64,000 bases of DNA from Uloborus plumipes (lineage: Eukaryota; Arthropoda; Arachnida; Araneae; Uloboridae). Positions 13,259 through 22,813 of the stretch are shown here, one piece after another. Within the stretch, counting starts at the first letter, position 1. Each line of letters starts with the position of its first letter. The notes under the pieces are model-generated. The model saw nothing but the letters and a program-made list of their open reading frames with translations. It did no database searches and was not told the origin of the DNA. Location: contig JAXGGA010001142.1 of the NCBI GenBank assembly GCA_038373865.1, positions 1 through 64,000 of the forward strand. Reading direction: 5' to 3'. A program made the position numbers and the translations under genes.

Positions 13259-14099
13259 ATATGTATGTTTTTTGATGTTGGTAAAAGTTTTGCTTCATGC
13301 CGAAACTTCATTTTTTGAAGTTGCATTAACACTTCGTTCTAAACATTTTTCTTTTTCTTTTACAGACTATATTTAGAAATGAACCGTCTTCTTGCGTTTA
13401 TGTCATTAGTTTTTAACAGTAATGAAATTTTCATTTAGTAAAAAAACCGATTCTCATTAAAGTAGTACTATAAAATATGAGTATTGCATTGCTTTTTTAG
13501 TGTAAAAGTGAAGTTAATAGTATTAAACCACATACTTATCAGTATCAATGTTTTTATGTAAAAAATATGTATCATTTGTTTTTGAAATCCTAAAGAAACT
13601 CCTTTTTACAGCTGAAAAGCTTAAGGCAAGTGTTGCTTATGTAATGTAGTTTGATTTTCTTTATTAGAGAAGTAATAAATAAATGATTTAAGTAAAATAA
13701 CTAAATCTTATAATTCATTATGCAATATTTAATGGTGAAATCTTTAAAAGTGTCCAGAAATTAATCCACTAGTGCGTGTACATGTATCTAATCACCTATA
13801 TACGACATATGGATAAAATAGTTGTGCTATATTTAAGTGCACTTCAAATGGATCAAATTAATTTGGATGTGCTTTTATTTCATTTATTGCTCCTTTACTG
13901 CAGCAACGTCAGAATTCAAAAAATAAAATAAATAAATAATTAAATTAATTAAAATAACAATAAATCCTAAAGTTAAGAGAACATATTAGTTGCAATCATC
14001 ATTTCATTCATCTCTATATTAGATAATCAAAAATCATAATTTTTCATCTATAACGCTGTTGTCGTGAATGAATATTATGTAATAATTTATATATATATA

Positions 14100-14305
14100 T
14101 ATTCCTCACCAATCTGTAATCGCGTAATCGAAATCGTAATCGGCACATGATAATCGTAATCGATTACATTTTTTAACGTAATCTAAACGTTGCTGTAATC
14201 GTAATAGCGATTTCACAGACGACTGTAATCGTAATCGTAATTGTAATCTCCAATTTTTCATGTTTGTAATCGTAATCGTAATCGATTACATTTTCTCGTA
14301 ATTGA
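14100..14305. repeat. Right subterminal AATCG/CGATTA repeat cluster
   Basis: This is the inverted partner of the cluster at 10612-10820. It is dense in GTAATCG and TAATCGATTA and ends at the terminus ACTCCAAGCCTG. Confidence 0.7.
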
Positions 14306-14331
14306 CTCCAAGCCTGCTGTCAATCTTTTGT

Positions 14332-16548
14332 TTATTTTCCTTCTGTATCATTCATAGAGTAATCATTTTTTCCCATAGCAAATGGTTCACATCTATTTTT
14401 ATTAGAACAATCAAAACAACTTAATGAATAAAAAAAATGCAATTTTATTTTTGTTTATTCCACGTATATTGATGTACTTTCATAGTGCCGATGGAAAGCT
14501 TAAAATTGCTTGGTAATATCAAATCAATGTTTGATAATTCGTCTTCTGTAACGCAATCAATGTATACAAATTTAACCCTACACTGCATGGTGTTGCCAAT
14601 TGGATACATGGACAATTTGACCTCCTTTTGAATAGCAGAATGTAGTCATAAGGCAACTCAATGCATAAAAAGCAAGTATTGGGTATATTAAAAGCAATTA
14701 TCACCATTTATCCTCCATACATGGCAGCACTGGTCTGTTATATGCTCTTAAATGAATCCATATGGATAGCTTTAAAAATCACTTAAACTACCAAGATTTG
14801 AAATTATTTTTTACAATGAAATATTTTTCTTTGTCTTTTAAAAAAATATCATGAATAAAATAAACATTTATCTTTCGTTTGCGATGTGTTTTACATCAAA
14901 ATAGTTATTTGGAAAATATCTAGGACATAATACATGTCTGTAGCCATTTGGCAACATTATGCAGTAAGCATCCATAGAACACTTCGATTCATCTCTGTAG
15001 TTCATGAAGTATGTGCTTTGTTTATGTTTCACGCTAGCTTCTTTCTCTTTTTGGAAGGTATAAAATAATCATGTGGACCCAAAAGTGGTACTTTCGGCTG
15101 TTCTACCGTTTATTAGACCTCGCAATTATCAATGCCTAGCTGATGTTCAACAGAGTGAACAAACAAAACATCAATAGGAAAAAGCCTTCAAAACGGGTTC
15201 ATTTTAGATTCCAGTTAGCACAAACGTCGTGCTTACAGGGACAACTGAAATTATTAATAATTTTAAAATATAGTTTTGAAAAAAAACTAAAAAATAAGCT
15301 TTTACATAGGAATGCGCTGTGATCATCACGGGTTTCCCTCTAATTTTCAAAACTACTGAATATCTGCTCTTAAGTTTACATGCACTTATAATACATCAGC
15401 ATGCAATGCAGTTTAGCCTTTAGTTATAAAAAAATATTAAATATATTCCTTTTATTTTTGCAAAGAACGTAAATTTTACCTTTTATTCAGAGTTACATAC
15501 ATACATACAAACAAACCCACATGTGAAGTTAATAAAAGCGTAATAAAAAGAGGGAGACCATTAGCTACAAAGGAACTAGAGTTAAAAACCGAAAAAAAAG
15601 AAAGCCTGAGCGAGAGAGCCTTCAAAAGATATCAGATTTGACAGAATTTATCATCGGAAAGAACACAGTACAAATAAACAATGATATAAAATGTCAAAAT
15701 GTAAAAGATTACAAGAGTACAGTGCACCAAATTTTCAATTCTTCTAGTTTTTTACAAAAAAAAAAAACTAATTTCAAGACTATCATTTAAAGTCATTTTT
15801 ATCTATTGAATGCATGGTGTAGCCATTTGGCAACAAAACTATTTTTAATTAGAAAGTGGTAAAAATTTAGAGTTAAATTTTTTTAAATATTTTTCCATGT
15901 TTTCTTATTACATTGACAAACACATATATTTTTTTCTAAGAAAAATAAAAAATCATGCAGTGTAGGGTTAACACAATCTCGCAAAATCGCCAACAGAGAA
16001 TCCGAATTTGACACTTCCGAATCGTATTTCACTTGATCGTCAGCTAATATCTTTATATAACCATCGATCCCATCAGCTGAACTTTTCCCATGGCCAACCT
16101 TACTAAAGTTAGATGTAATATCGTCTAACTGAGGCAAGTACTGGGTTATGGGATAAAACATTTCTTCGTTTTATTTCTGTACTGCGTAGTTGGAGCATCA
16201 CTTATTGTATGTAGTGTTTTTTTTTCTCTTTGTTGCTAAATAAAAGTCAAGTTTTTTTTTATATGAACAATAATAGCAGAAGGGTCATGTCTGAGCGATT
16301 TTGACGAAGCAGCAAAACCTTGAGAACATTTTGAAGAGTGGAACGTGCAAGTGTGTAAAATACGTTGCATTCTACTAGCCCCAAAGTGTACCGACTAAAC
16401 TTCAGTTTCATATTTAAAAGAGTAATTTTCACTGAAGTCAATGATGAGTCCTAACTCATTGTTTTGATGAGTAATTCTGTATTCATGAGCTATAATCAAA
16501 TCTAGCTTGTGTTTAAAATGGTTAATTACTTGTCCTATCGTACAAGAC
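14332..16548 (-). pseudogene. Decayed gene of an unnamed family with DFSENY / SDAPTTQYRNK / GHGK..ADG motifs (candidate transposase)
   Basis: Read on the minus strand, about 16548-16255 is one frame containing DFSENY (16422-16439), then one in-frame stop at 16395-16397, VHFGAS and LRHDPSA. After slips in A-rich tracts, SDAPTTQYRNKT lies at 16167-16202, MFYPITQYLP just downstream, and GHGKSSADGIDG at 16060-16095. The frame reaches the TTAA insertion at 15968. When that element and one TTAA are removed it stays open, giving MKVHQYTW and a stop at 14445. A neighbouring frame then gives LSCFDCSNKNRC down to about 14332. I recall a similar motif order in many unnamed predicted animal proteins, but could not search. 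Conserved acidic residues in the first three motifs would suit an RNase-H-like DDE/D nuclease; that is inference. At least one stop and several frameshifts mean it is dead. Confidence 0.7.
14576..15967. mobile_element. piggyBac-like TTAA element, CCCTACACTGCATG family, long copy
   Basis: Inverted ends CCCTACACTGCATG face each other and are flanked by TTAA on both sides (14572-14575 and 15968-15971), as in piggyBac-type transposons. Just inside lies a second inverted motif (GCCAATTGGATACATGG on the left). The 1392-bp interior shows no transposase. A shorter, inverted relative lies at 23142-23364. The element interrupts the decayed minus-strand gene exactly at a TTAA inside a codon run, so it arrived after the gene. 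Confidence 0.85.
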
Positions 16549-16899
16549 TTTTTTTTTCTTTTTGCAGTAATTTTAGCCAGTTATTAGTTTTCTTTTTTCG
16601 TTTTTGTTTTTTCATTATTTCTGCCACTTATATTGTCATTAGCCTCATATACTGTTCCAGTACTAAGTGTTGTAGCCATCTGCACTTAAAAAGAAGTTAC
16701 GATCAATGATTGAAACAATTTTATTAATAATTTATTATTTTTTGCATGGTACTGACAGACACGGTACTGATATTTTCATTTTAAATAACTGTTTGGCTAT
16801 GAATTTGTTAAAATCCATTTACTGTTCAATTTATGTTAGTATTAAATATAAAAATTTATTAGTTTGGAAAAGAAAAATCAATAATTGATGAAATTTATC

Positions 16900-17012
16900 A
16901 ACTCAAATTTATGACATACATATATGCAAATTTATATAAATCTATGACAATTTTATGACAATGCAAATTTATGACAAATTTATTGACATATATGTAAATT
17001 TATGACATACCT
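16900..17012 (+). repeat. Short irregular tandem repeat of AAATTTATGACA
   Basis: Five to six variants of the unit occur in about 110 bases, mixed with ATATATG. It is low-complexity sequence with no further meaning seen. Confidence 0.6.
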
Positions 17013-17217
17013 TTTCGAAAATTGAGTCCTAAAATGAACGCAAACTCTTTTGCACTATTTCATCAGATTCATGTTGGTAAATATGAATTAGATGGCGTAC
17101 TTTCAACGACTTTCACACGAGAAGTTTCATAAATCTCAAGGTAGAAGGTGCTCGAGTCATATAAAGTTATGTTCAAAAATGCGTTAAATTTTAAAGACAA
17201 AAGTTATTGAACCGGAG

Positions 17218-17279
17218 TTTAATGTTAACTTAATGTATTAACCGAGAGACGCGTCAGTTTTCTTTAGTGTAATCATATA
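17218..17279 (+). repeat. 62-bp direct duplication flanking the Tc1-type foldback, left copy
   Basis: TTTAATGTTAACTTAATGTA through TCATATAC recurs in the same orientation at 18812-18874 with about five differences. The foldback sits between the two copies. Such a long flank duplication is not a normal Tc1 target duplication. Confidence 0.75.
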
Positions 17280-18801
17280 CACTGCGATGCAAAAGTTTAG
17301 ACAAAATGCAAATATGTGAATAAAAAAAAAACTATTCAACGAAATACTTTCAAATTTCTACTGCAGATACACAATATGGTCCCAAATACGTGTCTGGAGT
17401 TCTTATAACTATAACTGGAATCAAATTTTGGATATTACAAAAGATATTTTTTAACATTGTTACAAAAATTTAGACAACAGTCAGATTTTATGCAAATATC
17501 CCTTGAAATGTGATTGGTGGTGGAAATGCGGGACTGTATTATTCATTTATAAAGTGCAGAGATTGCTGAATAGATAATCAAAATCTTAAAAGCTCTTTAG
17601 TTCTCGTGTAAAGAAGATGAGAAAGTTTGGAAGCCGAAATTTGAAAATGAACCTACTTAATTAATTTTTTGTCTTTTAAATCGGCTCTAGTATGGTAGTA
17701 CATTGTTTTTCACTTGTGGAGAGCAAATTCATACATGCGTATCGACCAAAAAGTTCAAGAAAAATTATATTTCTTAATTATGAAGGAATTGAAAAAACGG
17801 CTCAGACTGACGATTCGCCCCTTAATCCTACAAAACTTCCACTTGGGTCAAAAACAGCACGTGACAGCATAAGTAGATGAACAACTGAATCGGAATGCAT
17901 TAAAAAAACAAAGAATTGTACCTGAACCTTTTCGGACAGAGTGTCCCAAATAAGCCAGATTTTAATGTGAAAAGCAGCATATGTATCATCGTGACTAAAA
18001 AATGAATGGTACTTTCTTTGATAAAAATTATTAAAATTGGGATGGCCTAGATGGATTATAGTTCTTTTCGCGGGACTTGAGAAATATCCAATGACCATAT
18101 GCTGTGCTGCTTTTACCAATAAAATCTGGCTTATTTGGGACACTGTGCGAAAAGGCTCAAGCACAATTCTGTTTTTTTTATACATTCCGATTCAGTTGTT
18201 CATCTACTTATGCTGCCACGTGCTGTTTTTGACCCAAGTTGAAGTTTTGTAGGATTAAGGGGCAAATTGTCAATCTGAGCCGTTTTTTCAATTCCTTCAT
18301 CCTTAAGAAATATAATTTTTCTTGGACTTTTTGATCGATACGCATGTCTGAATTTGCTCTCCACAAAGTAAAAAACAATGTACTACCATACTAGAGCCGA
18401 TTTAAAAGACAAAAAATTAATAAAGTAAGTTCATTTTCAAATTTCGGCGTCCAAACTTTCTCATCTTCTTTACACGAGAACTAAAGAGCTTTTGAGATTT
18501 TGATTATTTATTCAGCAATCTCTGCACTTTATAAATGAATAATACAGTCCCGCATTTCCTCTACCAATCACATTTCAAGGGATATTTGCATAAAATCTGA
18601 CTATTGTCTAAACTTTTGCAACAATGTAAAAAAATATCTTTTGTAATATCCAAAATTTGATTCCAGTTATAGTTATAAGAACTCCAGACACGTATTTGGG
18701 ACCATATTGTGTACCTGCAGTAGAAATTTGAAAGCATTTCGTTGAATAGTTTTCTTTTTATTCACATATTTGCATTTTGTCTAAACTTTTGCATCGCAGT
18801 G
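17280..18801. mobile_element. Tc1/mariner-type foldback element (CACTGCGATGCAAAAG ends)
   Basis: CACTGCGATGCAAAAGTTTA at the left is mirrored at 18801 and flanked by TA on both sides. Arms of about 700 bp are highly similar and meet at a loop near 17975-18090. No transposase is present; reading frames here are palindrome shadows. A half copy lies at 57201-58037. Confidence 0.85.
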
Positions 18802-18811
18802 TACATAAGAC

Positions 18812-18874
18812 TTTAATGTTAACTTAATGTAGTAACCAAGAGACGTGTCAGTTTTCTTTAGTTTGATCATATAC
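18812..18874 (+). repeat. 62-bp direct duplication, right copy
   Basis: It matches 17218-17279 in the same orientation. It begins eight bases after the TA that ends the foldback and continues past the point where the left copy is cut by the element. Confidence 0.75.
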
Positions 18875-19257
18875 GCTAGAATTTAGGAGGTAATTAGTTT
18901 AAATCATTCATTTCGACAAAAGAAAAGAATTAAAATTTATAGACAAATTCTAAAAATGTGGACATGACACGGTACTGAGATTTGGGTGATGCGTTGTAAG
19001 TTTTCTCTGAATGGCAAGGAATATTATGTAAAAAATATGATGAAAAATGTTCATAATCATCTAATTAACACAAAAGTTTCATTAATAATTTTTAAATTAA
19101 TTACCAGTAAGAATAGACAAGATAGGACATAAAAAATCAGTTAGAACGGAATCACCCATATAACTCAACATAATTAACCTTTCATATAATTTTATAAATT
19201 TTTACCTACGAAACTGCTTTTTTTACGTACCGTTGGCTTCCTGTATTTATTTTACTA

Positions 19258-19502
19258 CACTGCAAAAAATAAATTGTTGTTTTTGCAGTAAAATATTGGC
19301 AGTAGAAGTTCCAGTTAAAAACGGTAAAATGCTCAGTACTAAACTGTAAAACCAGCAATTTCACAGTTTATTACTGTAGAGCAGCAATTTCAAAGTGTAT
19401 TACCACAATTTCAGTTTATTACTGTAAAATTAGCAATTTTTAACGTTTGTTACTATAAAATTAGCTGTGTCATATTGTAAAAACAACATCTAATTTTTAC
19501 GA
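19258..19502 (-). mobile_element. Mariner-type MITE built of TTTACAGT/ACTGTAAA units, copy 1
   Basis: It begins after TA with CACTGCAAAAAATAAATTG. It shares internal order (CCAGTTAAAAACGG, repeated CAATTT.ACAGTTTATTACTGTAAA) with the reverse complement of 39637-39888. Its far end is eroded. Confidence 0.65.
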
Positions 19503-19803
19503 GCCTCCTCAGGTTCTGGGTATATTCAGTATTTTATGCATTTTCTTTTTGGATTAAAATTTTCGTCAGCAAACGCTTGCAAATGCAAGTTTCGATTATT
19601 TAAAATTGATGAAAGTATAATTTGCTTCACACCAAATTTCGAAGAAGTTTCCTTCTTTGCTACGCCAAAATCGGCTTCTTAAATTCATTCAACTTCATCT
19701 TTCAACTTTAAGTTTAAAAGTTTATTTCTTTTCTTGGACATTTTTAAAGCTCTATCCTAAACGTTGAAATATCACCAGAAACACTAGCATGCAGCTTCTC
19801 CAT

Positions 19804-20099
19804 CAGTGACGGATTTATCAGGTTTATGAGCCCATCGTAATGAATTTTTGGAGCCCCATGGCCCCCGGGGCAAGCTATCGGGTACAACAGCAATAGAGAC
19901 CGGACAGAAAAGCGGCCCGACATGAGAAAATGAGATAAAAATACTTTTTAAACAACGTCATAAGTAACAAAACTTCAAGAATAATCTGGCAAAAATCTGA
20001 ACTGCAAAAAATATAGGCACGTAGGGCACAATGCCTCTTATAACAAGATTTTCAAGTCCTTTTTAGAGTCCCAATGATGCCAATTGAGTTTAGCCACTG
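19804..20099. mobile_element. Small hAT-like MITE remnant (CAGTGACGGATTTATC end)
   Basis: CAGTGACGGATTTATCAGG at the left and, reversed, CAGTGGCTAAACTCAATTGG at the right form a weak inverted pair. The start resembles other elements here (2560, 34542, 45938). No clear target duplication remains. Confidence 0.4.
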
Positions 20100-20395
20100 G
20101 AAATTTACATTTTTCTTTCCATGCCTAAATTTTGGCATTCAATATACACTGCTCAAAACAATTGGGGGAGCAAGCAAAAAAGTGAAGAAAACAGTGCAAA
20201 ACAGCCACGGATGAGCATACAATGGATAGTACACGCGTATCAATGCGCAATACAGAAAAAAAAGACCTAAAAACTTTGGAATTAATCTTTAATTCTTTGA
20301 AAATGTGGAACAAACATGAAAAGGTGAGTTAGGGCAACAATTTTGTTGCATGTAAAAGATAAAAAAGGGTACTGTTTCGACATGATGCATGAGTT

Positions 20396-21409
20396 TTAAT
20401 AAGGCGTGTGGTCTTCTTGAACAGCTAAGACTGCCTCACATTTGTTTGGCATGGATGCGATAAGGTTATCGATCTGACTTTGGGGAATACTGGTCCACTC
20501 CTCAAAAAGTGCAATCTCCTAGTCTCAGACAGTATCAGGCGACCTTGGTCGCACAGCAATGCATCTTCGGAGCAAGGCCTAAACATGATTGATTGGATTC
20601 AGGTCAGTAGAGCACGCTGGCCATTCTATACGCTGTGTTTTTTCAGCTTCAAGCATGTTCTCCACCAGACGAGCTCTCTTCGGTCGAGCATTATCGGCTT
20701 GTAAGACAAAGAAATCTCCAAAAGCTCTAGCGTAAAGAATGACATGAGGTCTCAGTATCTCGCCTCCATACTTTCGGCCCATCAAAGTGCCATTCCAAAT
20801 GATATGCTGGTCCGTATGTCCGCCTATGTAGATTCCACCCCATACCATCCAACCAGCTCATCTGCATTGTGACCTTTCACGAACGAATGCGGGGTTTTTT
20901 CGAGTGCCCCTGTCCCTCCATAGCAAAACACGTCCGGTGTCACTCTCCAGACTGAATAGAGACTCTTCTGTAAACAGCACTTGGCTCCAATCATGTTGCT
21001 CCCAATCTCGATGTTCAGCAGCCCATCTTCTTCAGGCCACACGGTGGCGTGGGGTCAAGGAAATGCAGACCATTGGCCTACGTGAATAAAGCAATCTCTT
21101 AAGAAGTCGATTACGTACTGTTTGGCTGGACACATTCTGTCCTATTGCCTTTGCAGATGCGTAGCATTCTCTATTCTGTTTTGACGGGCTGCAAACCGTA
21201 TATACCGATCATCAGTTGCTGTAGTGGCACTTGGCGACGTTCCCTGACCGACGACTAACATTTCCTGTTTTTTGGAATCGATTCCACAGCCTTGCAACAC
21301 TTCTGACGACTCCAACATCATCCACGACACTACGTTATGTTTGCCCACATTCCAGCCTACCTATAATACGCCATGGCATTGATTCCGGTAAATCACGTTG
21401 TTGAGACAT
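20396..21409 (-). pseudogene. Tc1 transposase, full length, frameshifted
   Basis: The minus-strand start at 21409 gives MSQQRDLPESMPWRIIG, and the end at 20396 gives EDHTPY and a stop, a normal Tc1 length of about 338 codons. In between, frames must be switched at least twice. Clear Tc1 hallmarks are LLWRDRGTRKNP, MVWGGI, QADNARP and STDLNPI. The first catalytic position reads Glu (FTEES) instead of Asp. The second Asp (ADNARP) is kept. The third, expected Glu in NPIEH, is Asn, with 34 residues between. The Trp codon soon after it is a stop. It therefore belonged to a DD34E Tc1 and cannot be functional. Confidence 0.9.
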
Positions 21410-21496
21410 TCTCAAGCAACCTTGTCTCCTAAAAAAATATAAAAAAGCTACCGCACTATAGAATTTCACAGTTGCGGCAATAAAACAGACGTTTCT

Positions 21497-21608
21497 GCCC
21501 CAAGTAGCACACTTCGTTTTTTAAAGGTTGTAAAATGGTTATTAACGTTGTGACAACGGATTAAAAACGTTTATAAAACGTTTAAACGTTTTTTGTGCTA
21601 CCTGGGGC
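21497..21608. mobile_element. 112-bp MITE with GCCCCAAGTAGCACA ends, copy 1
   Basis: GCCCCAAGTAGCACA and TGTGCTACCTGGGGC bound an AAACGTTT-rich middle. A second copy at 56838-56925 shares the interior AAAGGTTGTAAAATGGTTAT. It is nested in the dead Tc1. Confidence 0.75.
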
Positions 21609-21804
21609 AATATCCCGATTTCTGCACTTATCTCCTTTTAATGGTTTTTGACGTCTTTAACTTTAATTTGCACATAAAGTTTTCTTTCTACGTTTCCTGG
21701 TAGCCTTTAAATTATGGATAATTCATTTTATGTTTCTTATTGATATACATCTTCGCGTAATTTTGCTAAAACCATGTGCTACCCTAATTGTTTTGAGCAG
21801 TGTA

Positions 21805-22809
21805 GTTTATATGATATTAACTCAAACATATTTTTTCAGATTGCACGTACTTAATAGTTTTCATAACTTCCACTCGTTAAAGATACTTTTGTTATTTTCA
21901 GGCTATTTGTGCACAGTTTACGAAAATCTTAAAATTAGAGCGTACATGTGACATCGTTTTAAAGTAAGAAATGCAGACTTAGATTCATCCGGAGTTAGTG
22001 TCTTTTTCGAGCCAAGAAAAATATCTAGTTATTTCTCGCATCAACATTCGTACTAGCGTTAACACTGGCATTTAAGTCGACATTTCTGTTCCGTGTCTTA
22101 GCATAATTTAGGCTACCGACACTGAGGAAAGCAAACTTTTTTACTGCAAGAAAACATTAAGAAAGTCGGTATACATAAATTGTTTTAAAGATCTATGCTG
22201 AAAAATGTAATTTATATTGAATAATTTTTCAACCTTCTAGAAACAAACATTTATTTTCTTTCTCGCATGTTCTTGTGTATCGCCTAGAGGGGTCAAAAAT
22301 GAGCTTTAAGAGAATAAAAAACTTTGTTTTTGACAAATTTAAAAGTTTCACAATCAAGAATTGTAAATTGCAGCCAAATGTTTACCTTATGGTTTAAAAA
22401 GTTGAAATGATACATAAATTTCAGCTGACCTTTTAATATTTTTTATGTTTCAAATATAAAAATAAACATTATTTTGTGTGGTAAAGACTTCGCGACAACC
22501 AACTAATAATTATCTTCGGAAGTATTAATTATTTAAAACCAATTTATATACTTTTAGCTGTAATTTTTATCGTGGAAGTATTTGTGTTTGTTTGCTATCG
22601 TTCGTTTGTTCAAATTTTTATATGCATATTAGTTTATTTCATTCCAAGAAATACTAAAGTGAAATATTCTGAATAAAAATTAAATAAAATATATTACTTC
22701 TTTGCGACCTTCACTTTTTAGTGGCTTTCAAAAATTTTACCTCTCATTTTGGGAGAATTATTATATATTTATATCATACTATTAGGAATAATTTATTTCC
22801 TGAATTTGT
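21805..22809. other. AT-rich sequence, no gene or element recognised
   Basis: Only short AT-biased frames with no recognisable motif; no terminal repeats seen. Confidence 0.45.
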
Positions 22810-22813
22810 AATT

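Larger units (their letters stand above)
10603..14316. mobile_element. hAT-like non-autonomous element with 8-bp target duplication
   Basis: Ends CAGGCTTGGAGT and ACTCCAAGCCTG are flanked by a perfect 8-bp duplication, CTGTCAAT, at 10595-10602 and 14317-14324. That is the hAT hallmark. Both ends carry dense AATCG/CGATTA repeats (10612-10820 and 14100-14305). The 3.7-kb interior has no transposase but hosts two further insertions: a near-perfect palindrome (11304-11963) and a GGCGATTCT-ended element (12338-13258). It lies at the 3' end of the decayed minus-strand gene. Confidence 0.85.
9925..19158. mobile_element. Large element with TGGGTGATTCT terminal inverted repeats carrying a decayed gene
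   Basis: The left end TGGGTGATTCTGTTCTAAC at 9925 is mirrored by GTTAGAACGGAATCACCCA ending at 19158, and both are flanked by TA. The interior holds, on the minus strand, a decayed gene of an unnamed family (14332-16548). It also holds nested insertions: a hAT-like element (10603-14316), a TTAA element (14576-15967) and a Tc1-type foldback (17280-18801). Removing these leaves roughly 2.6 kb of original sequence. A short plus-strand motif GGTACTGA recurs near 10144, 16748, 16763 and 18971, close to both ends and in the middle, as transposase binding sites often do. Superfamily is not assigned; that the ends belong together is inferred from their match. Confidence 0.6.
20147..21802 (-). mobile_element. 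Tc1 element, full length but inactive
   Basis: Inverted ends CACTGCTCAAAACAATT and AATTGTTTTGAGCAGTG are flanked by TA at 20145-20146 and 21803-21804. A broken transposase lies on the minus strand, and a small MITE is inserted at 21497-21608, upstream of the transposase start. Confidence 0.9.

Noticed and set aside
17802..18252. 127- and 71-codon frames overlapping on opposite strands
   Set aside because: Both lie across the palindrome of the Tc1-type foldback and mirror each other; no domain is recognisable.
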